64,000 bases of DNA from Anastatus disparis (Eukaryota > Arthropoda > Insecta > Hymenoptera > Eupelmidae): the NCBI GenBank assembly GCA_017163975.1, contig JAFFSR010000237.1, positions 2,108,001 to 2,172,000 on the forward strand, in the 5' to 3' direction. The position numbers and the translations under genes are program-made. How positions within the stretch are numbered: the stretch's first letter is position 1; each line of letters begins with the position of its first letter. The notes below the pieces were generated by a model. It had not been told where the DNA came from. It saw only the letters and a list, made by a program, of their open reading frames with translations, and made no database searches. Shown one piece after another: positions 11,865-24,659 of the stretch.

Positions 11865-12950
11865 GGGTGGGGTCCTATCATTAGAATGTTTTTTCTATCT
11901 CGTTGAAAATTTGCAACTATCAAAAAATTAGAATGTCCATTTTGGTCATCAGAATCAATAAAAAACGACTGACTACAATTTCGAATGAGTAAAAGGACGA
12001 ATACTCAAAAGGACATTTAAACTTTTTAGAATATAAAGTCATAGAACAAAAATTTTCTCAATAAACTTTCTAAATTTAGAAGTTTATTATTTCGAATATG
12101 ATTATATTCGAAAGAATAAAACGAAGATTCTTTAACTTCTTATTTACCAGTATTTCGACTAATGCTATTTTGACAACTATATTCATGATATTGAAGAAAT
12201 GTTAATTCGAAACTTCAATATTATTAATTTTTTATAACTCTAAACAATTGAAATTCTGTTTTACCTTTAGTCTAATTTTGAAAATTAATACTTTCACCTT
12301 CGAGCATATAATACTGGAGGAAGCCTCCCAGCTATTAACTGCGTTACAAGGCGAAGAGAGAGAAAGCCTCTATTTTGGTACGTGCTATCTCTCTTTCACT
12401 TTCTTAGTGGGGAACAAAAGCAGCCAATCAAATCAGGCTAGAGAGAGACAGCATATATATTTTTTTGTGCTTGACGTAGAATCTCAAAATTTAGAATGAT
12501 GCTATTGATAACATTCATTTAAATTATTTAGAAATCTCATTTTCAATTCATGGCTGCAATCAAAATTTATTTATTCGAATAAATTATACTTGATATTTAG
12601 AATAGTAACAAGTATACAGAACACTATATTATGATTACATATTTCGAAATTTCTAATAGAGTTTTCAAAAGTATATTTTTGTATATTCTTTCAATACTTG
12701 TCAAAAGATTTTATTAGAAATTTCGAAATATTTTATAATTATATGGTGCTCTATGTACGTGTTACGATTCTAAATATCAATTATAATTTATTCGAATAAA
12801 TAAATTTCGACTGCAGCCATGAATTGAAAATGAGATTTCTAAATAATTTAAATGAATGTTATCAATAGCATCATTCTAAATTTTCAGATTCTACGTTAAG
12901 CACAAAAAAATATCGGTCTTTCGAAAAATCGAACCCCACCCCTTTTCCAT
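11865..12950. mobile_element. Insert with a 215-bp perfect-looking inverted repeat
   Basis: About 1.05 kb present in copy 1 and missing from copy 2 (which has about 37 other bases near 23297). The ends carry GGGTGGGGT and its complement ACCCCACCC. Arms 12457-12672 and 12693-12913 form a near-perfect palindrome with a spacer of about 20 bp. Between the left end and the arms is a less AT-rich stretch at 12310-12450. The 83-codon frame at 12248 spans an arm and is not convincing. Confidence 0.65.
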
Positions 12951-13659
12951 ATTTCATTTTATATCAGTTTCATTTACAAACCAAACTCATCAATTAACGT
13001 TTATGGCTAAAGGTTTATATTCATCATATCAATTATTTAAATAAAATATGAGATAAATGAAGTATAGTACATCAGTAGTTCAACATTATTCCTATATACG
13101 ATTATTCTGTTAACGTCTATAATCAAAATACTCTCCAACTTTGAGATAAGGTCTTCGTTTTGATAAAATTGAGCAAGGAATCTCGTGACTTTTACAAACT
13201 TTTCAAATCTAATCATTCAATAATAGTATTTACTTACGGCCCATGTTTCGTTTACACTTCTTCTTTATTTCGGGATGTAATTAGGCAACTTTAAATTCTT
13301 TTATTGCAACAAGTGATATAATCAAGTTCACGTTTTCCAAAGTGTAATTTATCTTGAAAAAAATATACTTATGCCTCTTTATTAGAGTCTAAATATCTTT
13401 CAGAATAAAATTTTGACACTTTTTGACTTTGAAATAACTATTAATAAATTGATTCTGCACAACAGAAGAGATATGAATATTGTGGCTAACTAAGAGCAAA
13501 CGCTTGGTTTGTTTCTAAAACATCAACTGTTGCATTCTGAAAATGGACCGTGTACTCGTTGTCTTTCTACGTTGTAAAAATCGATCGGTATTTTCCCATG
13601 AGCATGAAAATACATAAAACGCGTGCGCTTTAATTATATAATGTTTCGATCGATATAGG

Positions 13660-13800
13660 TAACCCTAGGCAGCTGAAAAGACCCTTTTCTCAATGGAAAA
13701 ACTTTCTGTATGTGCTATTTTTTCACCTCTCTGAGCTATGACAGGGCCACTCACTCTGCGCAGAGTAATAGCTACTCCGCTGCCTTAATCAATCACTATT
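13660..13800. other. Conserved non-coding block, also at 24048-24175
   Basis: About 130 bp kept better than its surroundings between the duplication copies. It includes GTAACCCTAGGCAGCTGAAA and CACTCACTCTGC. Function unknown: a regulatory or repeat-end sequence is possible. Confidence 0.35.
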
Positions 13801-13834
13801 TTATTACGTTTTTTTATTTTATTTTTTTATGTTT

Positions 13835-15100
13835 TATTATTTACATTAAAATTTCAGAGTTATATATTTTTTTTTAAAGTTTATTGCAAACGCTTAATAA
13901 ATTTTTTCATATTTAAGCAAATATACTATTTTTAAAAATCTTTTTTAATATTCGTAAATGAGCCGCTAAGTAGCGATTAATAGAAAAATGTAAGAGTTAA
14001 AATATGCAGCGACAAAAATAACGTACTCACATTCACATGGGTGAGAATGGCATTACTTGTCGTGTGAAAGATACGAGGTTCAATCGACACTGCAGACAGT
14101 TTTTTCTTCCTTTATTATAAGTAATTATATTTTTCGTTTAATAATAAAATAAAATTCGTAACATGTAATTCTGTATTATATTACTGAAATTTCATAGTTT
14201 CGTACTATTTTTTGAAGTTTATTTGTTGCAAAAACTTCATTTCATTCTTCAAATCAACTTTTTGATATAATTAAGTTACTATAATCACTATTTTTCAAAT
14301 CACTAAATCCTATAATATTTATATAATTTTTAATATAAAAAAATTATGCAAAAATATTGTTGTTAGAATTGGTTTGTGATTCTTAAAATGATAATTACGT
14401 AATTCTTATAACATAATGTTCCCAGATTAAGGGGGGCTGGCTATAACTTTTGAATTATTTTTTTAATTGAGTTTTTTATGTAAAAAAATTTGATAAAACA
14501 AGTAATATTGCAAAAAATGAAAAAACATATTTTTTTATACAATTTATTTGACTAGCTACTTATTCTAAATACAAAAACAAAAACTTATTTAGTAGGAAGT
14601 TTTTTTTCTATAGCACATGCAAAGCTAATTAAACTGCAAAAAAGTCGGAAAAACTTTTGATTAGCTCAATAAAAATAGATTATAGTATTCTTCTTTTAAA
14701 AAAGAAACCTTAAGCTACCAATGATTTTTCAGTTTTTGAAAATTGCAACGATTTTTTTCAAATCAGAAAATGTAGTTACTACTTGATGACATACGATACA
14801 TACATATATACAGACATTCAGCGGTAACATATTCGCATAATATTGTAATTGAATGTTTTTGAAAAAACAGCTACGTTACCTTGCTAATGCTTTTTCAACA
14901 AGGAACTTTGTCTGTCATTTTGTTTAGAGTTTGTTGTTATAAATCTTGTATGGCTAAAAATTAATTTTGAACTTTTTTCATTTAATTGCTTTCTCATAGA
15001 GAAAGCATTGTATCGGTAAAAAAAATTTTTTCCTATTTTTTCATTAATTTGTACATATTTGAACTCAGTGAGTCGAAAAAAGTGGTTTCCAGAAAATGTC
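13835..15100. other. Intergenic beyond the duplication
   Basis: Apart from the diverged repeat at 13930-14110 I see no gene, repeat or strong signal. Confidence 0.45.
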
Positions 15101-15102
15101 TG

Positions 15103-15132
15103 TATGTATGTGTGTGTGTGTGTGTGTGTGTG
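15103..15132. repeat. TG microsatellite
   Basis: A (TG)n run flanked by TGTATG words, directly before the tandem array at 15150. Confidence 0.9.
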
Positions 15133-15149
15133 GATGTATGAATTCAGTT

Positions 15150-16770
15150 AGTAAGCTGTATCTCGAGAACTACTCGATGGATTTGCTTCTAATTTTGCAT
15201 GGAATTTAGTTTTGTGATTAACTTGCTGGGAAGCTATTGATAATTTGGTTCTTCCACCGTTGTTTTCATTTTAAAGTTTTTTAAAAAATAAAAAAAAATT
15301 CGATTTTTCGTTTTTTGGTTTTTTTTTTGTTTACTACTCGATGAATTTGCTTCAAAATTTGCATGGAATTTATTTCTGATTGCCCGGATAAAATAAATTT
15401 TTAAAACTGATTTTCTTAGCTCAGTTTTAATTTTAGAGCATTTTGAAATTTTTGAAAAAAATGTTTCTATTTATTAAGCCAATAAAATCTTAAAAACTAC
15501 TCGATGGATTTACTTCAAATTTTCCATACAATTCAATTTTTTGATGAACTGGTGCGGAAGCTATTGGGAATTGGTTTTCTTAGCGCAGTTTTTTTTTAGA
15601 ATCATTTTAAGAATTTTTAAAAAATTTCGATTTTTCATTTTTTTTGTATTTTACGTAAACTACTCGAAGAATTTGTTCGAAAATTTGTATGGAACTTTAT
15701 TTCGACTGCCAAAATTATTAAAAATTTTGTAAACTAATTTTCTTAGCGCACTTTTAATTTTAGAGCATTTTAAAAATTTTTAAAAATTTTTATTTTTAAT
15801 TTTTTTTTATTTTACGAAAACCATTCGATTGATTTGCTCCAAAATTTGTATGCAATTAATTCGCTACTATCTGAAGAAAACAAGCTTTGGAATACTAATT
15901 TTCTCAGCGCAGTTTTAATTTTAGAACACTTTGAAAATTTTCAAAAAAATTTTTATTTTTCATTTATTTTCTTTTTTGCGTTAACCATACTATAAATTTT
16001 CTCCAAAATTTTCATACAATTAATTCGCTATTGTCTGAAAAAAATTAGCTTTTGGAAACTAATTTTCTTAGAGTGGTTACAATTTTAGAGAATTTTAAAG
16101 ATTTAAAAAAAATTTTGATTCTTCTTTTCTTATTTTTTTTTATTCTTCGTAAAGTACTCGATAGATTTGTTCTAAAAATTACAGGGAAATTATTTGCGAC
16201 TGCCAAAAGAAGGGAAATTTTCAAAAATTGATTTTCATAGCGTAGTTTTAATTTTAGAGCATTTTTAAAATTTTTAAAAAGAAATTTTGAAAAGAAAATG
16301 TTATTTATTTAACCAGTTAGATCTCGAAAATTACTCTATGGATTTGCTTCAAATTTTGTATACCATCTATGTTTTTGTATAACTAGGCGGGAAGCTATAG
16401 AAAATGTGTATTCATAGTGTATTTTTTTTATTATAGAGCCATTTTAAGAATTTGAAAAAATTTTCGATTTTTAATTTTTTTTTTTGTATTTTACGTAAGT
16501 TAATTGATGAGTTTGCTTTGAGATTTCCATGGGAATAATTTGCATCTGCCAAAAGAAGGATAACTTTTATAAACCGATCTTTTTAGCGTAGTTTTCTTTT
16601 TAGAAAATTTTAAAAATTTTCTTAAAAAATTTTCATATTTCAGTATTTTTCCATTTTACGTAAAGTACTTGATAGAATTACTCTAAAATTTGTATACAAG
16701 TTATTTGCTACTGTCTTTATAAACCAAGTTTTAAATAAATAATTTTATTAGCGTAGCTTTTTGATCACTT
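15150..16770. repeat. Tandem array of about ten diverged 160-bp units
   Basis: The anchor word, a variant of ACTACTCGATGGATTTGCT, recurs near 15171, 15332, 15494, 15657, 15819, 15979, 16147, 16330, 16497 and 16660. Spacing is 160-183 bp. Each unit also has a TTTTCTTAGCGCAGTTTTAA-like block and an AT-rich tail. All reading frames are broken. This is minisatellite or ancient satellite DNA. Confidence 0.85.
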
Positions 16771-16774
16771 CTTT

Positions 16775-17456
16775 TGTTTTCTGAGTTACTCTTGAAAATT
16801 TATAATAGTACTACTGAATTTAATTACCGTTACTAAAATTGACTACTTGGATTTACCAAGCTTAGTCGTGATAAAAAGATATCCACAAGATAACAAAAAT
16901 AATAAATTCGAACCTATGTATAAGGCTAGCTAAAGTCAACAAAATTAAACACTTTAAAAGCTAACATTTAACCCAAACAAAATGTTGAAAAGGCAATCAA
17001 CTAGCATATATATTCAAAATTTATAAAGTACAAAATGAATAAATATTAATGATGGACAATTTTTTTATATTAAAATCACATTTAAATAAATATAAAAAAA
17101 TAATGAAACTCAAAGAGCTCTATGAGAAAGCATTCCGCCAAAGCACTTGGCAGCGTTTTTTTTTATTTATCTATCTCATGACTATATCTGGAGCATAACA
17201 TAATTTTCAAATTAACCTTTTTTCGAGACTTTTGAAAACACAAATCTATAAACTCAAAACATAATGAGAATTGAACTTCATATTGAAAATTGCTTTATAA
17301 CGATGCTTTTCGTATTTTAAATATATTTTAACAATAAGAGTATACAATAAAGTACAAAAAGTACAAAATAATGTAGTGAAAAAATATTTAAAATTTTTAC
17401 GTTGGTTCTATTAAAAAATCATAATATTATCTTAACTGTAATTTTTATTATAAATA
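16775..17456. other. Intergenic, nothing recognised
   Basis: AT-rich DNA between the tandem array and the orphan membrane exon. No gene or repeat seen. Confidence 0.45.
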
Positions 17457-17781
17457 TTAAATATTATATGTTTGAACAGAGATTTTTTTATTAGGAGTCG
17501 GTCGAAAAAAATTCTGTATTGTTTGCCATCTGAAATCTTTTAGTATTTTTTCAATACTTATTACCAGGGCTGCGGAAGCATCGCATGTAATTTTCATAAC
17601 TATAGATAATACAATTGAAACGGATATAGCGTGCACATAATATTTAAAAATTGTCAAATAAATCACTGTCTTATTAATATAAGGTAGGCTATTCTCATAA
17701 TCACAATACAATAAAAAATAATGCAGCATAATGAACATTGTTCCAAAAAATGATATAGCAATGCTAGCCCTTAAACAATAT
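17457..17781 (-). pseudogene. Orphan last exon of the membrane protein family
   Basis: After an acceptor (TTTAG) at 17782 the frame is open to TAA at 17457. It aligns with exon 4 of the genes at 8014 and 19450: a hydrophobic start, INKTVIYLTIFKYYVHAI against their HKAVIEIIYLTILKDYVHII, then EKILKDF near the end. It has an extra tail (FFRPTPNKKISVQTYNI). I found no upstream exons between here and the duplicated block at 18035, so it is a truncated third paralogue unless its other exons were displaced. Confidence 0.6.
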
Positions 17782-18399
17782 CTAAAGAAAACTAGGGAAG
17801 CTGCGCTTCGCGCGCCGACCATCTTTTTTGAAGAAAAATGCAAAAATGAAAAAAATTTCAAAATTGCCAAAGCGATTATTTTTTTAAAAAATATCTTCAA
17901 AAAAATGTAAGTTAGCTAAAAAGAAAGCATTTAAAAAATACTTTAAAATGCTTTTTTTAATTTTTTCTAAGATGAAAATTGAAGAAGATACGCTTTTTCA
18001 AAGTCGAAGCAAAAATTTGATAATCTGCTCAGAATTAAAACATCGACGATATTGTTCCTTTAATTTTTTTTAAATTTATATTTTTTTTTTTGAAAATGTT
18101 TATTACCGGATTATTATACGATTTTGTTCATTAACTTATATAATTTATTATAAGCTTGATCTCTTATTAATAACTTCATGATTTCAAAAAATCTGACATA
18201 TTACTATTAACGAAAGATGTTGATTTACCAACACTGTTGTCAATTAAAACTTATTAGATTCGGTTCATACTGATTGTTAATATTATCGCAATAACAGTTG
18301 ATTGTAAATTAGTATAAATGAACTTATTATGAAAATGGAAATTTGCTTAATAATATATTAACTTATCTCGCGCAACTAATGTGCTTTTTTCAGTTTATT

Positions 18400-19130
18400 T
18401 ACAAGTATTTTCGTACTTTTTTCACAAGTACTTTCGAACAATTATATCCCGCACAATCTAATTTCCTCAATTTATTTCAGATATTATTTAGTATCCAACA
18501 TGCCGAACAGTTAAAATCAATCAATAAAAAATATTATATATTGCAAATGATAAATTATTGGACCATCTTTCATGAAAATAACAGCATTGACAGAGACGTA
18601 ATCCTAAAAATTTCGAACAGTGGACACGAGTGTAGTGTTTCCCTTAAAGTCAACTCATATTTTCAGTATAGAAATTTTTTCTATGCGATTATAAAAAAAG
18701 AATATTTAAAAAAAAAATTGATTTCATCGATTCTAATACTTCATTCATACGCTTTGAGGCAAACTTTCAATGAAAAAGTTAAGTCCGCGTTTAAAATAAT
18801 TACCAAGGAAAAAGAACTCTTAGAAATTTAAGTGATTCGAGACATGTGTATAATTATTATTTTTCCAAAGATTTGTACAAATTGTAAAGTATTTTTTATT
18901 CTTATATTTTTAATTTAAGTATATCGGTTGATAAATTGTATTTATTCAAAGTAATCGTCACTTTTACAATAAATGTAATTGTGTGCTACTATAGGGATCA
19001 TATTGATAGGTTTACTATGGCTCACCAAGGAATTTTAAAAAAAATTTGGTGAATATCTTACCGTTGGAGACCTTCGCTTTCACGAGGCAAAATGTTGTAG
19101 ACATATTCTTTGGGTTAGTTTTAGCCATTG
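18400..19130 (+). pseudogene. B-type pseudogene, exons 1 and 2
   Basis: After TTTCAG at 18480 the DNA follows exon 1 of B1 and B2. Recognisable words are NNSIDRDVILK (B: NIDSxVxLK), NSYFQYRNFFYAIIKKEY (B: NSYFQYRNLLYAIIKKGYF) and YALRQTFNE. The frame then stops at 18830, although the next bases still match B exon 1 in other frames. The exon 2 remnant (18990-19110) keeps only both ends, CTCACCAAGGAATTT and CACGAGGCAAAATG. The open frame from 18343 includes non-homologous upstream DNA and is not a protein. Confidence 0.8.
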
Positions 19131-19449
19131 ATAAAATAATTTTATAACTTGACTGTTCGAGTAGTTCATATTTTTTCGAGTACTCGGCTCGAGCTTGTAG
19201 AAAAAAACTTGACTCGAATTCGATTGTTCGAGTTTTTGCACATCGCTACTCAAAACGCAATGAGAATTTAACTTCATATTTGATAATCCATTTGCAACGA
19301 TGCTTTTCGTATTTTAAAAATATTAAGAATAAAGTAATTTAGAAATTATTAAAATTTTTATGTTGATTATATTAAAAATTATGATATTATGTTAACTATA
19401 TTTTTCAATATTTTATAATGTTGGAATAGAATTTTTTTTATTCGCAGTC

Positions 19450-21251
19450 TTAAAAAAAATTCTTTATTTGCCGTTTCAAATCTCTTAATTTTTTTTCAGT
19501 ATATATTATCACTGCTACTAAAACATTACCTGTAATTATCAGACCTATAGGTAAAACAATTAAAAAGAATATAATGTGTACATAATCTTTTAAAATTGTT
19601 AAATAAATTATTTCGATCACGGCCTTATGAATATAAGAGGGGCGATTCATGTTTTTACATTCCAAAGGTGTCAAGAATGCGAAGAATATTGTTGCGATAG
19701 ATAGAACCAAGCTGGTATTGAAACAAAATCTAAAGAAAAAAAAAGCATTTTAATTAATTTTAAATAAGATAATATTTTAAAAGAATATTGGTTAATATAT
19801 GAATAACAACTTCAATCTTTTTTTAATAATAAAAACAAACTACCATAAAATAAAATTTATTGGAGTAAAAATATGAAAGCATCGAAATTTTTTTCTAACA
19901 TGTAATTTTTAACAAGATTTCTTAACTAAAATAATTAGTTTTAGAATAATTTATTTTTATGAATGGACTTATTACCATCGTAAGCAAAATAAAATAATTT
20001 AAGACATTTTTATAAATAAAGTTATGTTCATTCTATTCTCATCATATAAACTCTACAATATTATAATGGAAATTTTTCGTAAGAATTCCGTATAACTTTT
20101 TTACTCAAAAGCGTTTTTCCATAATATCAAAAGTATACTGTATTTTTCAGAATTTTGTCCAAATTTTAAATAGATAATAAAATTAATTGAATGATTGAAA
20201 ATATAGATTTAAAAGCTTATATTTAATAAATACAAATATATGTTGTAAAATAATATTGTAATTTTTATTACCTGTTAAATCGCCACATAAACCTTTCTTT
20301 TTCTATCATCATCTTAAGTTTAGCCTCTGGAGCAATCACTATTATGCCGAAAGTTAAAAAATATGTAACTAAGAATAATGAGCCGAAAAGTATACAAGCC
20401 CTAATTATACTATTTTTTGAAGTTAATAACATAAAATATGATGTTACACCTGTAATTGCTATAACTATTATTGTAATAAAAACTGCTGATGCAACTTCAG
20501 CTGGGGATTTAAATAGAACTCTAGAAAAGAAATAAAATAAAATATTAAATTAATGTTTTGTTTATATAATTATTTTTTTTAATTCCATTACCTAAGAGTG
20601 TTTTTTACAATATCTGAATCAATTTCAGCCATAAAACAGACTGAGAACATCCAGAAAGTAAACGCACTCGGGATATATTGAATGAAACGTAAGCAATAAA
20701 ATGAAAGCTGGTCGCACTGTGTAGCATCTAAAACATCGTTTAATTCAGGCGTTGAAGCCGAAACCATTAAGCCTTGAGTTGCAACTTGCACACCAAAGTA
20801 AAAATTAGCACCATTTTTAAGAATATGAATCAATATATGAGGTACATACGTATTAAGTACAGTTAAACCAAGTATTGCCACTATTGTTATCGTTTGGTAT
20901 TCGATACTAACCCATGGAAGTATATATTTAAATAGAGGAATTTTATCAATTACCGTCTCATTTTTTGTCACTAGTTTTTCCAATATTTTGGTATCGAATT
21001 CTTTCAAAAATTGTTCAATCTGATTTTCAAATGAACTTGATTGTGTAGGAACTGAAAAAAATGAAACCTTAACTTCGGCTTATTTCATAATTTATGATAA
21101 AACCAAATTTGTAGTAAAACTTACCTTGAATGATTGATGCCCCCCAAATCGATAGTATCAAAAAAGTGATAATTATACATCTAATATTTTCTTCAGTATT
21201 AATTGGGTATTTCTTTACAGAATCATCTTTAGTATCCTCTTTGATATCCAT
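19450..21251 (-). CDS. Multi-pass membrane protein, uncharacterised (copy 2)
   Basis: Exons 21251-21125, 21051-20592, 20520-20272 and 19729-19450, 371 residues. Exon 1 and exon 2 have the same lengths as in the copy at 8014-9803. Exon 3 is 15 bp longer, ending EKERFMWRFN instead of KKEDA, because the donor region differs. Exon 4 is 3 bp shorter. All junctions stay in phase (1, 2, 2) and there are no stops, so both copies seem to be under constraint or recently duplicated. Substitutions cluster in exon 3. Function is unknown; see the first copy for topology. Confidence 0.75.
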
Positions 21252-21461
21252 TTTTATGCTGAGAATTTTGTCTTGATCTATAGTACAAATAATAGTATTT
21301 AGTTATTTTCATATAAAATGAATAAAACCTTGAATCTTAGATTCAATATATTTTATGTATTTACTTGAAGATATAAATTTTCAAAAATATATGCTTTTTA
21401 TATTTAAAAATTATTTTTAATAATTAAATATGTAAAAAAATTACTGAAAAGAGACAAATTA

Positions 21462-22534
21462 TATCCTGATAGAAAATTGTGGATTAGTTGCCCAATATCT
21501 TAAATTTACTGTTCACATACTTTGCCCAGAAAATCATGCGTGCTCATTTTGTTCTAACAAGAAGAGTATTTGATCTCCGGGAAACGAATTTGGCTGAAAC
21601 TGCAGGATATGATTCTTTGATGAAAAAAAATGAACCCGTGCTTTTTCTTTTGTGCTAATAGGCCCTATAGACGGAGATATAAACATTTCTTCGAAAATAT
21701 AGAAAAAAAAGCGGTTATAAGAACTTGAATAACAAAACCATTAAAACTTTTACAGAAAATTGTATATGAAATAAAAGAAAGTACAGATTAAAAACTTTAA
21801 TTTAAGCCTTGTTGCATCAAAAAAGCTTATATAGTTCAAAAGTTGTGCCTAATTAAAAATGACTACATATTTATTAATATTTTTAGCATGTAACATACGG
21901 TCAAATTTTTACCCTATTTCATTAGCATATTTTAATCGCCTGTAACTTTTAATCCATATGAGATTTTTCAATGCAACAAAGCTTAAATTAAAGTTTTTAA
22001 CTTTTACTTTTTTTTATTTTTCATATAATTTTCTGTAAGAGTTTTAGTTGTTTAGTTATTCAAGTTCTTACAAAGACTTCTATTCACTATATTCTCGAAA
22101 AAATGTCTATATCGTGTTCTCTAGGGCCTATTAGCTCAAAAGAAAAAACACGGGCTCATTTTTTTTCATTAAAAAATTATATCCTGCAGTTTCAGCCAAA
22201 TCCGTTTCCTGGAGGTTAAACACTCTCCTTGTAAGTGCAGCAACAATAATTTTTTTTGCTAATTATATAAACTTATTATGTTACATTTGGTATATCATAT
22301 TTTAAATGTTTTTTCATTTATATAATTGATTGAGGCATATTTAAAAAAGATTATTTTCAAAATAAGTATCCGTTATTAGATTAAATAAGTCTGAATCTGC
22401 AGTATCATCAATCAATTTACAATATTAAACTTTGTTTATTTATGGTTATAAACCGATTGATAATAATCGTTCAACATGAATATCTGGGCATGAGTTGATC
22501 AATTCGGCAATAATTTATTTTCTATCAGGATAAT
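21462..22534. mobile_element. Large foldback element, copy 2
   Basis: The same outer ends (ATCCTGATAGAAAAT) and internal arms as 10012-11089. It was copied with the segmental duplication rather than inserted independently, since the flanks match too. Confidence 0.75.
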
Positions 22535-24299
22535 AATTTGAAAATTTTAAATAATTTCCGCTTGACGTGCATTTGGCTCATACGTGAAAAAAGGTTTTCG
22601 CAACATTAGTTAATTATTTTTTAATCGTTTTTACATTTTATTATATATTATTTATATTGAAATTTTATAGTTATATACTATTTTTTAAAATTATATTTAT
22701 TGCAAACACTTAATTAACTTTTTCATAATGAAACCATTTGCTATTTTTTTATCTATTTCATATTTTTGAATGTATCACTATAAGAAGCGATTAATAGAAA
22801 AGTGCAAATATGCGAAAAAAGAAATGAAATTGGATGGGTGGGAATAGACGTTTGAGTCCTGATCTGTCGTGCGAAAGGCTCGATGTTTAACCCAAATCGT
22901 TACATTGTATTTTTTTTTTATTTTATTTATTTCAAAAATTTAATTAACTTTCTCTTATAGAGCAAATTATCACAATTTTTTGATAATTTTTATTTACATT
23001 GAGATTTTAATTTTTTGAAAATTTATTTATTTTAAAATCTAAATAAATTTTTTATAACTAAACAATTAATCGCGTTTTCTCAAACATTTTGACTATATAC
23101 TGTATTATTTATATTGAAGTTTCATGTTTACAAAAACTTATTTTTTTTCCATAAGCTAATATCAACTATTAACTATTAAACTAATAAATTTAAGACATTT
23201 TAACACAGAATATGAAAAAAAGGAATTTTTGTGCACAAGAAAATTGAAATTTATAAAAATTTACATTTAGAACAATTAAAAAAATGTATCTAAAGTTTCA
23301 ACGAAACCCATGATTTGGGGTTCTGATACTTTTCCATATTTCATTTTATATCAGTTTCATTTACAAACCAAACTCATCAATTAACTTTTTTGGCTAAAGG
23401 TTTATATTCATTATATCAATTATTCAAATAAAATATGAGATAAATGAAGTATAGTACATCAGTAGTTCAACATTATTCCTATATACGATCATTCTGTTAA
23501 CGTCTATAATCAATAAAATACTCTCCAACTTTGAGATAAGGTCTTCGTTTCGATAAAATTGAGCAAGGAATCTCGTGACTTTTACAAAATTTTCAAATCT
23601 AATCATTCAATAATAGTATTTACTTACAGCCCATGTTTCGTTTACACTTCTTCTTTATTTGGGGATTTAATTAGGCAACTTTAAATTCTTTTATTGTAAC
23701 AAGTGATATAATCAAGTTCACGTTTTCCAAAGTGTAATTTATCTTGAAAAAAATATACTTATGCCTCTTTATTAGAATCTAAACATCTTTCAGAATAAAA
23801 TTTTGACATTTTGACTTTGAAATAACTATTAATAAATTGATTCTGCACAACAGAAGAGATATGAATATTGTGGCTAACTAAGAGCAAACGCTTGGTTTGT
23901 TTCTAAAACATCAACTGATGCATTCTGAAAATGGACCGTGTACTCGTTGTCTTTCTACGTAAAAACGGATCGGTATTTTCCCATGAGCATGAGAATACAT
24001 AAAACGCGTGCACTTTAATTATATAGTATATCGATTGGTATATGTAACCCTAGGCAGCTGAAAAGACCCTTTTCTCAATGGAAAAACTTTCTGTATGTGC
24101 TATTTCTTCACCTCTCTAAGCTATGGTAGCGCCACTCACTCTGCACAGAGTAATAGCTACTCCGCTGCCTTAATTAATAAATATTTTATTACGTTTTTTA
24201 ATTTTATTTTATATAAACATTTTATAATATTTAAACTAAACCTATTATTAATTCTAAAAAAAAAGCCAAAAGATCGTTAAATTGGTCGAGAACGATCTA

Positions 24300-24655
24300 T
24301 ATACAACCATAATTTTATTTCACCGATTTTTTTCTGCATTTGTAATTATCATATAATTTCCGTTTACTCATCTATTACAGGCAATCATTATTATTTGTCC
24401 GTGGATTATTGGTTTATTTTTCATGACGTTGTCTAAGCGAATCTTTAACGGTTTTATTTGTATTTCTACATTTTTAATAGCTGAATTTGTTTTAGGCCTT
24501 TAGCTTAACATCTGATATCGTAAACGTATATCTCGATATCACGTTAAAACTTAAAATCTGATACACATAAAAACGCAAATCAATGAGATGATTATTAATA
24601 TTAGCCAATAAAAGTTAGCAGCGCAACAATTTAGATTGACTGAATATTATTTTAA
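24300..24655 (+). pseudogene. Stray piece of B-gene intron 3
   Basis: The order TTTAGCTTAACATCTGATAT, AAACGTAT, CGCAAATCAATG and AACAATTTAGATTGACTGAA matches the long third introns of B1 (about 40860-41130) and B2 (about 52900-53190). It lies 5 kb beyond the exon 1-2 remnant at 18.4-19.1 kb. The old B gene is therefore split, with the membrane gene block between its parts. Confidence 0.7.
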
Positions 24656-24659
24656 TGTT

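Larger units (their letters stand above)
3820..13830. repeat. Segmental duplication, copy 1
   Basis: Positions 3820-4880 match 18035-19150, and 7916-13830 match 19350-24210, at clearly high identity and in the same order. Copy 1 alone carries the SINE at 4931-5243, the DUF4806-like gene, the full foldback element at 7345-7920 and the inverted-repeat insert at 11865-12950. The duplicated unit contains a decayed B gene and a membrane protein gene. Confidence 0.85.
18035..24210. repeat. Segmental duplication, copy 2
   Basis: This matches 3820-13830 minus the copy-1-only segments. It carries the better preserved B pseudogene, the second membrane protein gene and the second large foldback element. 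The match ends near 24210, and B-gene intron sequence follows from about 24300. Confidence 0.85.

Noticed and set aside
12248..12499. 83-codon open frame
   Set aside because: It runs through the foldback insert into a palindrome arm.
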